From positions 62,001 through 126,000 of the forward strand of contig JBFKQC010000002.1 of assembly GCA_041627895.1 (NCBI GenBank): DNA of 64,000 nucleotides. The letters are read 5' to 3'. Under the pieces are notes generated by a model, which saw nothing but the letters and a program-made list of their open reading frames with translations, was not told the origin of the DNA and searched no databases. The translations under genes and the position numbers were made by a program. Source of the DNA: JBFKQC01 sp041627895. Lineage in GTDB: Bacteria; Pseudomonadota; Alphaproteobacteria; Rhodobacterales; Rhodobacteraceae. Shown piece by piece: positions 58,348 through 64,000 of the stretch (positions are counted from its first letter, which is position 1; each line of letters begins with the position of its first letter).

Positions 58348-59199
58348 TCAGGCGATGGCCTGGTAGGCCTCGTCGCGGATCAGCGACCAGATCTCCTCGG
58401 TAAGTTGCCCGAACCGCGGTTCAGAGCGGACGTGTTCGGTGCGGGGGCGCGGGATGTCGATGTCGATCACCGCGTTGACGCGCCCGGGATGGCTGGACAT
58501 CACCACGACGCGGTCGGCCAGGAACACCGCCTCGTCGATGCCGTGGGTGATGAAGATGACGGTCTTGCGCTCGCCGTGATCGGCGGCCTCGCCCCAGATC
58601 CGCAGCAGTTCCACCTGCAGCACCATCCGGGTCTGCGCGTCGAGCGCGCCGAGCGGCTCGTCCATCAGCAGGATCTCGGGCCCATTGGCCAACAGCCGCG
58701 CCAGAGCGACGCGCTGGCGCATTCCGCCCGACAGCTGGTGCGGAAACTTCGTCTCGGCACCCTTCAGACCCACCATGTTGACGAAGTGATCCACCCGTTT
58801 GGATCGCGCTACGGCCGACATGCCGTTGCCCGGGGTGCCGTGCTTCAGCCCGAAGCCGACGTTGTCGCGGACGCTCTTCCACGGAAACAGGGCATAGTCC
58901 TGGAACATCACACCGCGCTCGGCGCCCGGTCCGGTCACCGGCTGGCCGTCCATCACGATCGAGCCGTTGGTCGGCTGATCGAGCCCGGCGATCATGTTCA
59001 GCACAGTGGATTTGCCGCAGCCCGACGGGCCGACCACGCAGAGAAACTCGCCGGGCCGCACGTCGAGGCTGAAGTCCGAGACCGCCAGGGTCCTCTGCCC
59101 GGTGCGCTTGGCGACGAATTCCTTGCTGACGTTCTTCAGGCGCAGTTTCGGCTTGGTCGTGGAAGGCATGGATTCAACGGTCATTGTCAGGTTCTCCAA
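58348..59199 (-). CDS. NitT/TauT-type ABC ATPase
   Basis: 283-aa ATPase of the SsuB/TauB type. Walker A VVGPSGCGKSTVLN (~56), Q-loop MFQDYALFPW, signature LSGGMRQRVALARLL, Walker B ILLMDEPLGALDAQT, switch His FITHGIDEAV. Overlaps the upstream permease gene by 13 bp. Residues after ~230 form the short C-terminal helix region of the family. Powers the importer with the two permeases and the Tat-exported binding protein. Confidence 0.94.
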   Translation of the reverse strand: MENLTMTVESMPSTTKPKLRLKNVSKEFVAKRTGQRTLAVSDFSLDVRPGEFLCVVGPSGCGKSTVLNMIAGLDQPTNGSIVMDGQPVTGPGAERGVMFQDYALFPWKSVRDNVGFGLKHGTPGNGMSAVARSKRVDHFVNMVGLKGAETKFPHQLSGGMRQRVALARLLANGPEILLMDEPLGALDAQTRMVLQVELLRIWGEAADHGERKTVIFITHGIDEAVFLADRVVVMSSHPGRVNAVIDIDIPRPRTEHVRSEPRFGQLTEEIWSLIRDEAYQAIA

Positions 59200-59987
59200 G
59201 GAAGCAGGCGGTGCTCGGCGGCGCGGAACAGCCGGTCGATCAACAGCGCGATGACACCGACGACGATCATGCAGACCACGATGCCGTTCAGGTCGACGGA
59301 GTAGGCGTAGAAGATGAACATCATATTCCCGATCCCGCCCGAGCCGCCGCTGCCCGACTTGGCGCCCACGGCCAGTTCGGCGGCGATGATGGCGGTCCAG
59401 GCGACGCCCATTGCCAGGCGTGAACCCAAGAGCACGCTGGGCACGGCGGCGGGCACGATCACCGCGAAGACGGTCCGCAGACGGCCGATGCCCATGGTCT
59501 GCGCGGCGCGGACCAGCTGGCGGTCGACCCGGCTGACGCCGTAGACGGTGTTGACCAGCAGCGGGAAGAACGCGGCGTAGGCGACGATGGTCAGCGCGGC
59601 GGGCGTGCCTGTGCCGAACCAGAGGATCGCGATGGGCAGGATCGCCATCGGCGCGATTGGCCGGAAGCTCTCGACGATGGGGTCCAGGTTTTCACGCACC
59701 ACCCGGCTCGACCCCATCAGGACGCCGAGGCCGATGCCGCAGACCATCGCGATGCCGAAGCCGGCGACGACGCGACCAAGGCTCTGCAGGGTCGACCAGA
59801 TCAGGTCGCCGCTCGCGGTCAGCGCGACGAAAGATGCCACCACCTTGGCCGGGGCCGGCGCCGGCGAGTTCTCGGGCAGCGTCAGCGCCCAGACCTGCCA
59901 GATCACGACCAGCAGCGCAGGCAGTGCCACGGCCTTGGCCGCGGGGGGCAGGCTGGCGATCGAAGGCGTGCGCGTCGCAGTGGTCAT
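59187..59987 (-). CDS. NitT/TauT-type ABC permease (second)
   Basis: 266 aa from ATG 59987, which overlaps the first permease stop by ATGA; six helices. Coupling motif YAAFFPLLVNTVYGVSRVDRQLVRAAQTMGIGRLRTVF (~145-185). It differs clearly from the first permease, so the channel is a heterodimer, which is less usual for this family where one permease normally forms a homodimer. A Gly/Ser-rich loop (SGSGGSGGIGN) lies near residue 225. Confidence 0.92.
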   Translation of the reverse strand: MTTATRTPSIASLPPAAKAVALPALLVVIWQVWALTLPENSPAPAPAKVVASFVALTASGDLIWSTLQSLGRVVAGFGIAMVCGIGLGVLMGSSRVVRENLDPIVESFRPIAPMAILPIAILWFGTGTPAALTIVAYAAFFPLLVNTVYGVSRVDRQLVRAAQTMGIGRLRTVFAVIVPAAVPSVLLGSRLAMGVAWTAIIAAELAVGAKSGSGGSGGIGNMMFIFYAYSVDLNGIVVCMIVVGVIALLIDRLFRAAEHRLLPWRT

Positions 59988-60865
59988 TGTCCGATCCCCG
60001 TTCCTTCGGCCCACGGCGTGAGCTTGTGCTGCAGGGCCCTAAGCCCCAGGTCGCAGAGATAGCCGACGGCGCCGATTGTCATGATGAAAGCGAAGACCTT
60101 CGGACTCATCAGCAACTGGCGGTACCACTCGATGGCGAAACCGAGGCCCGAGGGCGAGCCGATCAGTTCTGCGGCGATGATCGCGGCCCAGGCCGAGGCG
60201 AAGGCGATGCGGAAACCGACCATGACAGAGGGCAGCGCCGCGGGCACCGCGATATGGGTCAGGCGCGCGCGGCGGCTGACGCCCATCGTCGCGGCGGCGG
60301 CCATCAGCTTGCGGTCGATCCCGCGCACTCCGTCGATGGTGTTCAACAGCAGCGGGAAGAAGGCGACGTAGGCCATGATGAATACCGGCAGCGTGCCGCC
60401 TACCCCGAAGATGAACAGGCCCAAGGGAATCCAGGCGATGCCGGAGATCGGGCGCAACAGCTCTACGATGGGATCGATGAAGGCGCTGGCCTCGCGGTTC
60501 AGCGCCATGAAGAAGCCCAGCGGCACGGCGACCGACGTCGCCACCACCAGCGCGACGAGAAGCCGCTGGGTGCTGATCCAGATGTGCTGGAACAGCTCGC
60601 CGCTGGCGGCAAGGCCGACGAGCGCATCGAAGACCTTGGCCGGCGGCGGCATCTGGATCGGGCTCGACACCCAGGCCGAGACGGCCCACCAGAGCGCGAT
60701 GAAGACGGTGAACGAGCGCAGCACCACGAACCAGCGCGCGCGCCAGACCCGTCCGGCAATGCTCATCGGGTTGAGCGGCGTGATACCGGCCCGGCCGGCG
60801 GTGGACGCATCCAGCGGGATCTCCGACAGGTCGTTTGCGTTTCTCGTTTCCATGAGGCTGACCAT
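59984..60865 (-). CDS. NitT/TauT-type ABC permease (first)
   Basis: 293 aa, ATG 60865 with AGGAGGAG 9 bases upstream. An N-terminal polar extension (~1-38) precedes six helices. Coupling motif YVAFFPLLLNTIDGVRGIDRKLMAAAATMGVSRRARLTH (~170-210). First gene of the nine-gene operon, starting ~23 nt after the predicted transcription start. Promoter and two operators lie directly upstream. Confidence 0.92.
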   Translation of the reverse strand: MVSLMETRNANDLSEIPLDASTAGRAGITPLNPMSIAGRVWRARWFVVLRSFTVFIALWWAVSAWVSSPIQMPPPAKVFDALVGLAASGELFQHIWISTQRLLVALVVATSVAVPLGFFMALNREASAFIDPIVELLRPISGIAWIPLGLFIFGVGGTLPVFIMAYVAFFPLLLNTIDGVRGIDRKLMAAAATMGVSRRARLTHIAVPAALPSVMVGFRIAFASAWAAIIAAELIGSPSGLGFAIEWYRQLLMSPKVFAFIMTIGAVGYLCDLGLRALQHKLTPWAEGTGIGQ

Positions 60866-60889
60866 CCCGTCGAATCTCCTCCTGTCTAG

Positions 60890-60908
60890 TTGTTATTATA
60901 GTTATCAA
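60890..60908. promoter_or_regulatory. GntR-type operator 2a (weaker)
   Basis: TTGTTATTATAGTTATCAA keeps the TTGT/CAA ends and 19-bp length but differs at about six inner positions. It covers the -10 of the ABC operon promoter. Centre 28 bp from operator 2b. Confidence 0.5.
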
Positions 60909-60924
60909 CTTTTCGAGTTGTCAA
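60895..60924 (-). promoter_or_regulatory. Full-consensus sigma-70 promoter of the nine-gene operon
   Basis: On the minus strand TTGACA (60924-60919) and TATAAT (60900-60895), both perfect, with 18-bp spacing. Predicted start ~60888, 23 nt before the first permease ATG. The -10 lies within operator 2a and the -35 within operator 2b. Confidence 0.8.
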
Positions 60925-60936
60925 TTGTTATTACAA
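60918..60936. promoter_or_regulatory. GntR-type operator 2b
   Basis: TTGTCAATTGTTATTACAA, 16 of 19 identical to the operator at 62941 and 14 of 19 to that at 51686. It covers the -35 of the ABC operon promoter. Confidence 0.75.
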
Positions 60937-61039
60937 GTTGGCGACGATCCGCTATCCGCGCGCGTTGCAAGGATTTTCCCGGTCCGGCCCCGGCGGCGAC
61001 GGCACCATGCGGGTGGCTGCTCGGTGGCGCCGGACGAAT

Positions 61040-61067
61040 CGGGCCGCCCAGCGGATGGGGCGGCCCG
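61040..61067 (-). terminator. Strong hairpin between SDR gene and ABC operon
   Basis: CGGGCCGCCC and GGGCGGCCCG form a perfect 10-bp stem with an 8-nt loop, 20 bases past the SDR stop codon on the minus strand. No T-tract. It probably ends the hydroxyacid dehydrogenase-SDR transcript before the next promoter. Confidence 0.6.
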
Positions 61068-61086
61068 GATCGGCGTCGCCTGACGT

Positions 61087-61893
61087 TCAGCGTGTGACGG
61101 CCGTGAAACCGCCGTCGATGTAGATGACCTGACCGTTGATGTAGGCACCCGCATCCGAGGCCAACAGCAGTGCCGCGCCGGCGATGTCCTCGGGCCGGCC
61201 CCAGCGGCGGCAGGGCGTCCAGTCGCGCACGAAATCGTGGAACTCCTGAATGTTTGCCTGACTGAATTCGGTGATGGTGTAGCCCGGCGCCAGCACGTTC
61301 ACCGTCACGCCGGTCCCCGCCAGGTCGGCCGCCGCCGCCTGGGCGAAGGAATGGACCGCCCCCTTGGCAGAGACGTAGGGCACCAGGTTGGGGCGTGAAA
61401 GGTGCCCCATGATCGAGCCCATGTTGATGATCCGCCCGCCACCTTGCGCCACCATGATCCGCGCTGCGGCCTGGCCGACAGTGAAGTACGCGGTCAGGTC
61501 GGTATCGATCACCTTTTGCCAGTCGGCGTCTTCGAGCTCCAGGAACGGCTTCCGGACGATCACCGCGGCATTGTTCACCAGGATGTCGAGCCGCCCCCAA
61601 ACGGCCGCGGCCTCCTCGACGCCCCCGCGCGCCGCGTCTCGGTCGTTGACATCGAAGGTCAGCGACTGCGCCTCGACGCCGGCCTCGCGGAACGCCTCTG
61701 CCTTTTGATGTACCTTGTCGCTGCGGTCGGCCAGCACCAGCCGGGCGCCGGCGGCCGCGAACGCCTGCGTTATACCCGAGGCGATTCCCCCCGCCGCGCC
61801 GGTGACCAGCGCGACGCGATCGTTCAGCGAGAACAGGCGCCCGGGGTCCAGCCGGGGCGTGCCATCGGTGGTATCGAGCATCGTTTTGTCCAT
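61087..61893 (-). CDS. Short-chain dehydrogenase/reductase
   Basis: 268-aa classical SDR. Coenzyme motif VTGAAGGIASGITQAF (~30-45), Asp in LVLADRSD (an acidic residue here favours NAD), NNAAVIV (~105), catalytic Ser in NMGSIMGH (~155) and Tyr-x3-Lys in PYVSAKGAV (~168-172). C-terminal YINGQVIYIDGGFTAV is typical. Follows the D-2-hydroxyacid dehydrogenase gene by 17 bp. Probably oxidises or reduces a polyol or hydroxyacid in the same pathway. Confidence 0.92.
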   Translation of the reverse strand: MDKTMLDTTDGTPRLDPGRLFSLNDRVALVTGAAGGIASGITQAFAAAGARLVLADRSDKVHQKAEAFREAGVEAQSLTFDVNDRDAARGGVEEAAAVWGRLDILVNNAAVIVRKPFLELEDADWQKVIDTDLTAYFTVGQAAARIMVAQGGGRIINMGSIMGHLSRPNLVPYVSAKGAVHSFAQAAAADLAGTGVTVNVLAPGYTITEFSQANIQEFHDFVRDWTPCRRWGRPEDIAGAALLLASDAGAYINGQVIYIDGGFTAVTR

Positions 61894-61910
61894 TTCTGTC
61901 AGTGGGTTGT

Positions 61911-62885
61911 TCAGACCAGCCGGTTAGGCAGATTGCTGCCCGCGAGGTGCGCCTCGATGGAATCGAGCAGCATCTGCCCCATTCGCACCCGTGTTCCGAC
62001 GGTGGAACTGCCCTGGTGCGGCTGCAGGAAAACATTGGGCAACGCGCGGTAGTCCGGGTGAATCTCCGGCTCGCCGTTGAACACGTCGAGTCCCGCCGCC
62101 GCGACGTGCCCCGACCGGAGCCCCGCGATCAGCGCATCGTCGTCGACCAGGTCGCCGCGGGCAATGTTCACGACGATGGCACCCTGCGGCAGCTGCGCCA
62201 GTCGTTCGGCGTTGAGGAACCCTTTGGTGGCGGGCGTGGAGGGCGCCGCGAGGATCAGGAAGTCGCTCTCGGCCAAAAGCTCCTCGGCGGTAGCATGATA
62301 GGTTGCCCCGGCCTCCAAGTCCGCTGCCAGGCGTGAGCGGTTGTGGTAGTGAACGGGCATGTCGAAAGCCGCCGAGGCGCGCCGCGCGATGGTGCGCCCG
62401 ATCCGCCCCATGCCCAGCACCCCCAGCCGCGCGCCGGTCACGTCGCGGCCCAGCAGCTGCGTCGGCGACCAGCCGGTCCAGGTCCGGTCGTAAATCATCC
62501 GCTCGCCTTCCTGCGCCCGGCGCGCGGCGCAGAGCATCAGGAGGATCGCGATTTCCGACACCGCGTCGCTGAGGATGTCAGGGGTGTGGATCACCGCGAT
62601 ATTCCGGGAGCGCGCGGCGTCGAGGTCGATGTGATCGTGTCCGACCGACAGCGTGGCCAGCGTGCGCACCGTGTCCGGCAGGGCGCCGATGCAGGTCGCG
62701 TCGAACCGGTCCATCGCCATGACCAGCATCACCTCGGGCTGCCAGTCCGCCGCCGCGCGCTGCAATTTGCAGGGGTCGAGTGTTCGGTCGTCCGGGTTGA
62801 CCCAGGCCTCGAAGCCGTCCGCAATTCGCGCCATCAGGGCGTCCGGAAGGGCACGCGTCACGATCATGCGCGGCTTTGATGCCAT
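61911..62885 (-). CDS. D-isomer-specific 2-hydroxyacid dehydrogenase
   Basis: 324-aa NAD(P)-dependent dehydrogenase of the GhrB/hydroxypyruvate-reductase type. Substrate/NAD features: LSVGHDHIDLDAA (~80), Rossmann GVLGMGRIGRTIARR (~155-168), catalytic Arg in VVNIARGDLVDD (~240), Glu in DVFNGEPEIHPDY (~268) and His in LQPHQGSSTVGTR (~290). The related enzyme SlcC handles sulfolactate in other bacteria, so a sulfolactate or hydroxypyruvate role is possible. First gene of the minus pair with the SDR, divergent from the aldehyde dehydrogenase. Confidence 0.93.
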   Translation of the reverse strand: MASKPRMIVTRALPDALMARIADGFEAWVNPDDRTLDPCKLQRAAADWQPEVMLVMAMDRFDATCIGALPDTVRTLATLSVGHDHIDLDAARSRNIAVIHTPDILSDAVSEIAILLMLCAARRAQEGERMIYDRTWTGWSPTQLLGRDVTGARLGVLGMGRIGRTIARRASAAFDMPVHYHNRSRLAADLEAGATYHATAEELLAESDFLILAAPSTPATKGFLNAERLAQLPQGAIVVNIARGDLVDDDALIAGLRSGHVAAAGLDVFNGEPEIHPDYRALPNVFLQPHQGSSTVGTRVRMGQMLLDSIEAHLAGSNLPNRLV

Positions 62886-62918
62886 CGGCCTCTTCGCTCC
62901 ACCTTCAGGACACCTGCA

Positions 62919-62947
62919 TTTCTAGATTGCTAATTCTGACTTGTCAA
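62919..62947 (-). promoter_or_regulatory. Promoter of D-2-hydroxyacid dehydrogenase-SDR pair
   Basis: On the minus strand TTGACA (62947-62942) and TAGAAA (62924-62919) with 17-bp spacing. The -35 lies inside operator 3. A weaker plus-strand promoter (TTGCTA at 62927, TTAATT at 62950) for the aldehyde dehydrogenase overlaps it. Confidence 0.6.
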
Positions 62948-62959
62948 CTTTAATTACAA
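62941..62959. promoter_or_regulatory. GntR-type operator 3 (divergent promoters)
   Basis: TTGTCAACTTTAATTACAA lies between the D-2-hydroxyacid dehydrogenase and aldehyde dehydrogenase genes, over the -35 of the former and the -10 region of the latter, so one bound repressor could shut both. Confidence 0.8.
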
Positions 62960-63008
62960 CTAGTAGAAGGGGGCGACTCTTGCACCTGCCCGAACGGAGC
63001 CCTTCCAG

Positions 63009-64000
63009 ATGGATGCCATCGAGCTTGCCCGCACAACCGAAACCCGCCTGACGCGCTTCTGCAACCTGATCGGAGGGCACCGCGAAGATGCCGATGACGG
63101 GCGCACGATCGATGTGGTCTGCCCTTCGGACGGCAAGCCGTTCGCCACGATCCCGCGCTCGGGTGCCGCCGAAATCGACCGCGCCGTCCGCGCAGCCCGC
63201 ACTGCGTTCGAAACGACCTGGAGCCGGTTCACCGCCATCGAGCGCGGCCGACTTCTGGTCAGGATAGCCGAGGCGATTCTGGCCAACGCCGACGAACTCG
63301 CCGCCCTGGAATCGCGCGACACCGGCAAGCCGGTGAGCCAGGGTCGCGCCGATATCGTCGCCACTGCGCGGTACTTCGAGTACTACGGCCACGCGGCCGA
63401 CAAGCTGCACGGCGAGACGATCCCGTTCCACAACGGCTACACCGTCGCCGTCGTGCGCGACGCTCACGGAGTGACCGGACACATCGTGCCCTGGAACTAC
63501 CCCAGCCAGATTTTCGGGCGCTCGGTGGGCGCCTCGCTCGCCTGCGGCAACGCCTGCGTCGTGAAGCCCGCCGAGGATGCCGGGCTGACGCTGATCCGGA
63601 TCGCGGAGCTTGCGCTGGAGACCGGCCTGCCAGAGGGCGTACTGAATGTCGTCAGCGGCTATGGCGCTGAATCCGGCGCGGCGCTGACCGCACATCCCGA
63701 TATCGACTACATTTCGTTCACCGGCAGCCCCGAAGTTGGCACCCTGGTGCAGAAGGCCGCCGCCGAGAACCGCATAGGCTGCACGCTTGAGCTGGGCGGC
63801 AAGTCGCCGCAGCTTGTGTTCGCCGACGCCGACCTCGACGCCGCCCTGCCCGTTCTCGTCAAGGCGATCCTGCAAAACGGCGGCCAGACCTGTTCCGCCG
63901 GTAGCCGGGTTCTTGTTCAGCGCCCGATCTACGACCGGGTGTCGTCGGCGCTGGCGGAGCGGTTCACCGCCACCGTCGCCGGTCCGCACGAGCGCGACCT
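63009..64000 (+). CDS. Aldehyde dehydrogenase, NAD(P)-dependent (partial)
   Basis: ALDH-superfamily enzyme truncated by the window edge; about 330 residues are present. Start at ATG 63009 (MDAIELARTTETRLTRFCNL). NAD/oxyanion Asn in HIVPWNYPSQIFG (~162), VVKPAEDAGLT (~185), Rossmann FTGSPEVGTLVQKA (~240), catalytic Glu in LELGGKSPQLVF (~263) and catalytic Cys in NGGQTCSAGSRV (~297). Alone on the plus strand, divergent from the D-2-hydroxyacid dehydrogenase and sharing operator 3. Probably oxidises the C3 aldehyde intermediate of the pathway (SlaB-like role if the substrate is a sulphonate). Confidence 0.93.
   Translation, partial: MDAIELARTTETRLTRFCNLIGGHREDADDGRTIDVVCPSDGKPFATIPRSGAAEIDRAVRAARTAFETTWSRFTAIERGRLLVRIAEAILANADELAALESRDTGKPVSQGRADIVATARYFEYYGHAADKLHGETIPFHNGYTVAVVRDAHGVTGHIVPWNYPSQIFGRSVGASLACGNACVVKPAEDAGLTLIRIAELALETGLPEGVLNVVSGYGAESGAALTAHPDIDYISFTGSPEVGTLVQKAAAENRIGCTLELGGKSPQLVFADADLDAALPVLVKAILQNGGQTCSAGSRVLVQRPIYDRVSSALAERFTATVAGPHERD

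Overview
The window is very GC-rich, densely coded DNA of an alphaproteobacterial type, most likely a member of the Rhodobacterales. The gene families (anbu/ATP-grasp cluster, type I idi, BMP-type nucleoside importer, TauT-type importer with Tat-exported binding protein, FNR-type palindromes) and frequent ATGA/GTGA stop-start overlaps support this. The assignment is inference from gene content, not a database result. No rRNA, tRNA, CRISPR array, insertion sequence or phage gene was recognised. The last gene (an aldehyde dehydrogenase) runs off the right edge.

Layout. (1) 0.2-12 kb is housekeeping-like: an unidentified protein, gamma-glutamyltransferase, isopentenyl-diphosphate isomerase (minus), TrkH, a small cytochrome c, the four-gene anbu cluster (minus: cp-ATP-grasp, alpha-E, transglutaminase, Anbu), and an operon of a RidA protein with an iron-dependent alcohol dehydrogenase (minus). 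(2) 12-17 kb holds a membrane protein, a small lipoprotein, an L,D-transpeptidase and a minus-strand periplasmic redox operon: cytochrome c, small Cys protein, Met-rich cupredoxin, cytochrome c, ScsC/DsbA-like thiol protein. (3) 17.7-26.2 kb is a copper region: CopA-type ATPase in an overlapping operon with a periplasmic protein, a cytochrome c and an orphan Rieske protein, then a two-component system divergent from a Met-rich EF-hand protein, a 38-residue membrane peptide and a DUF302 protein. (4) 26.3-32 kb, behind a perfect FNR-type box, is an export-like operon: two FtsX/MacB-type permeases, an ABC ATPase fused to a YHS metal-binding domain, a LolA-like protein and an outer-membrane-barrel-like protein.

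(5) 32-48 kb looks like a low-oxygen/stress island: P2-type cation ATPase, small-molecule kinase plus DUF2267 protein, PRPP-synthetase-like protein, stand-alone GroEL plus PolX-like HhH protein, and zinc alcohol dehydrogenase plus a two-domain kinase. Most promoters here carry TTGAC-N4-GTCAA palindromes placed about 67 bp before the start codon. A four-gene BMP-type nucleoside ABC importer sits inside the island. (6) 48.6-51.6 kb has an AceE-type E1 enzyme divergent from an Lrp/AsnC regulator. (7) 51.7-64 kb is a self-contained catabolic regulon: a GntR/FCD regulator, a nine-gene minus operon (TauT-type ABC importer, YihU/GarR-like dehydrogenase, split UxaA/SuyAB-type lyase, TtuC-like dehydrogenase, metallo-beta-lactamase-fold hydrolase), and a divergent pair of D-2-hydroxyacid dehydrogenase plus SDR (minus) and aldehyde dehydrogenase (plus). 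A 19-bp operator, TTGTMAAYTKWWWTTACAA, recurs at all three promoters.

The most interesting results are this regulon, whose genes suggest uptake and breakdown of a small hydroxylated acid, possibly a C3 organosulfonate; the shared FNR-type boxes; three unnamed small exported proteins with a common C-x5-C / PPP plan; and the ABC ATPase-YHS fusion.
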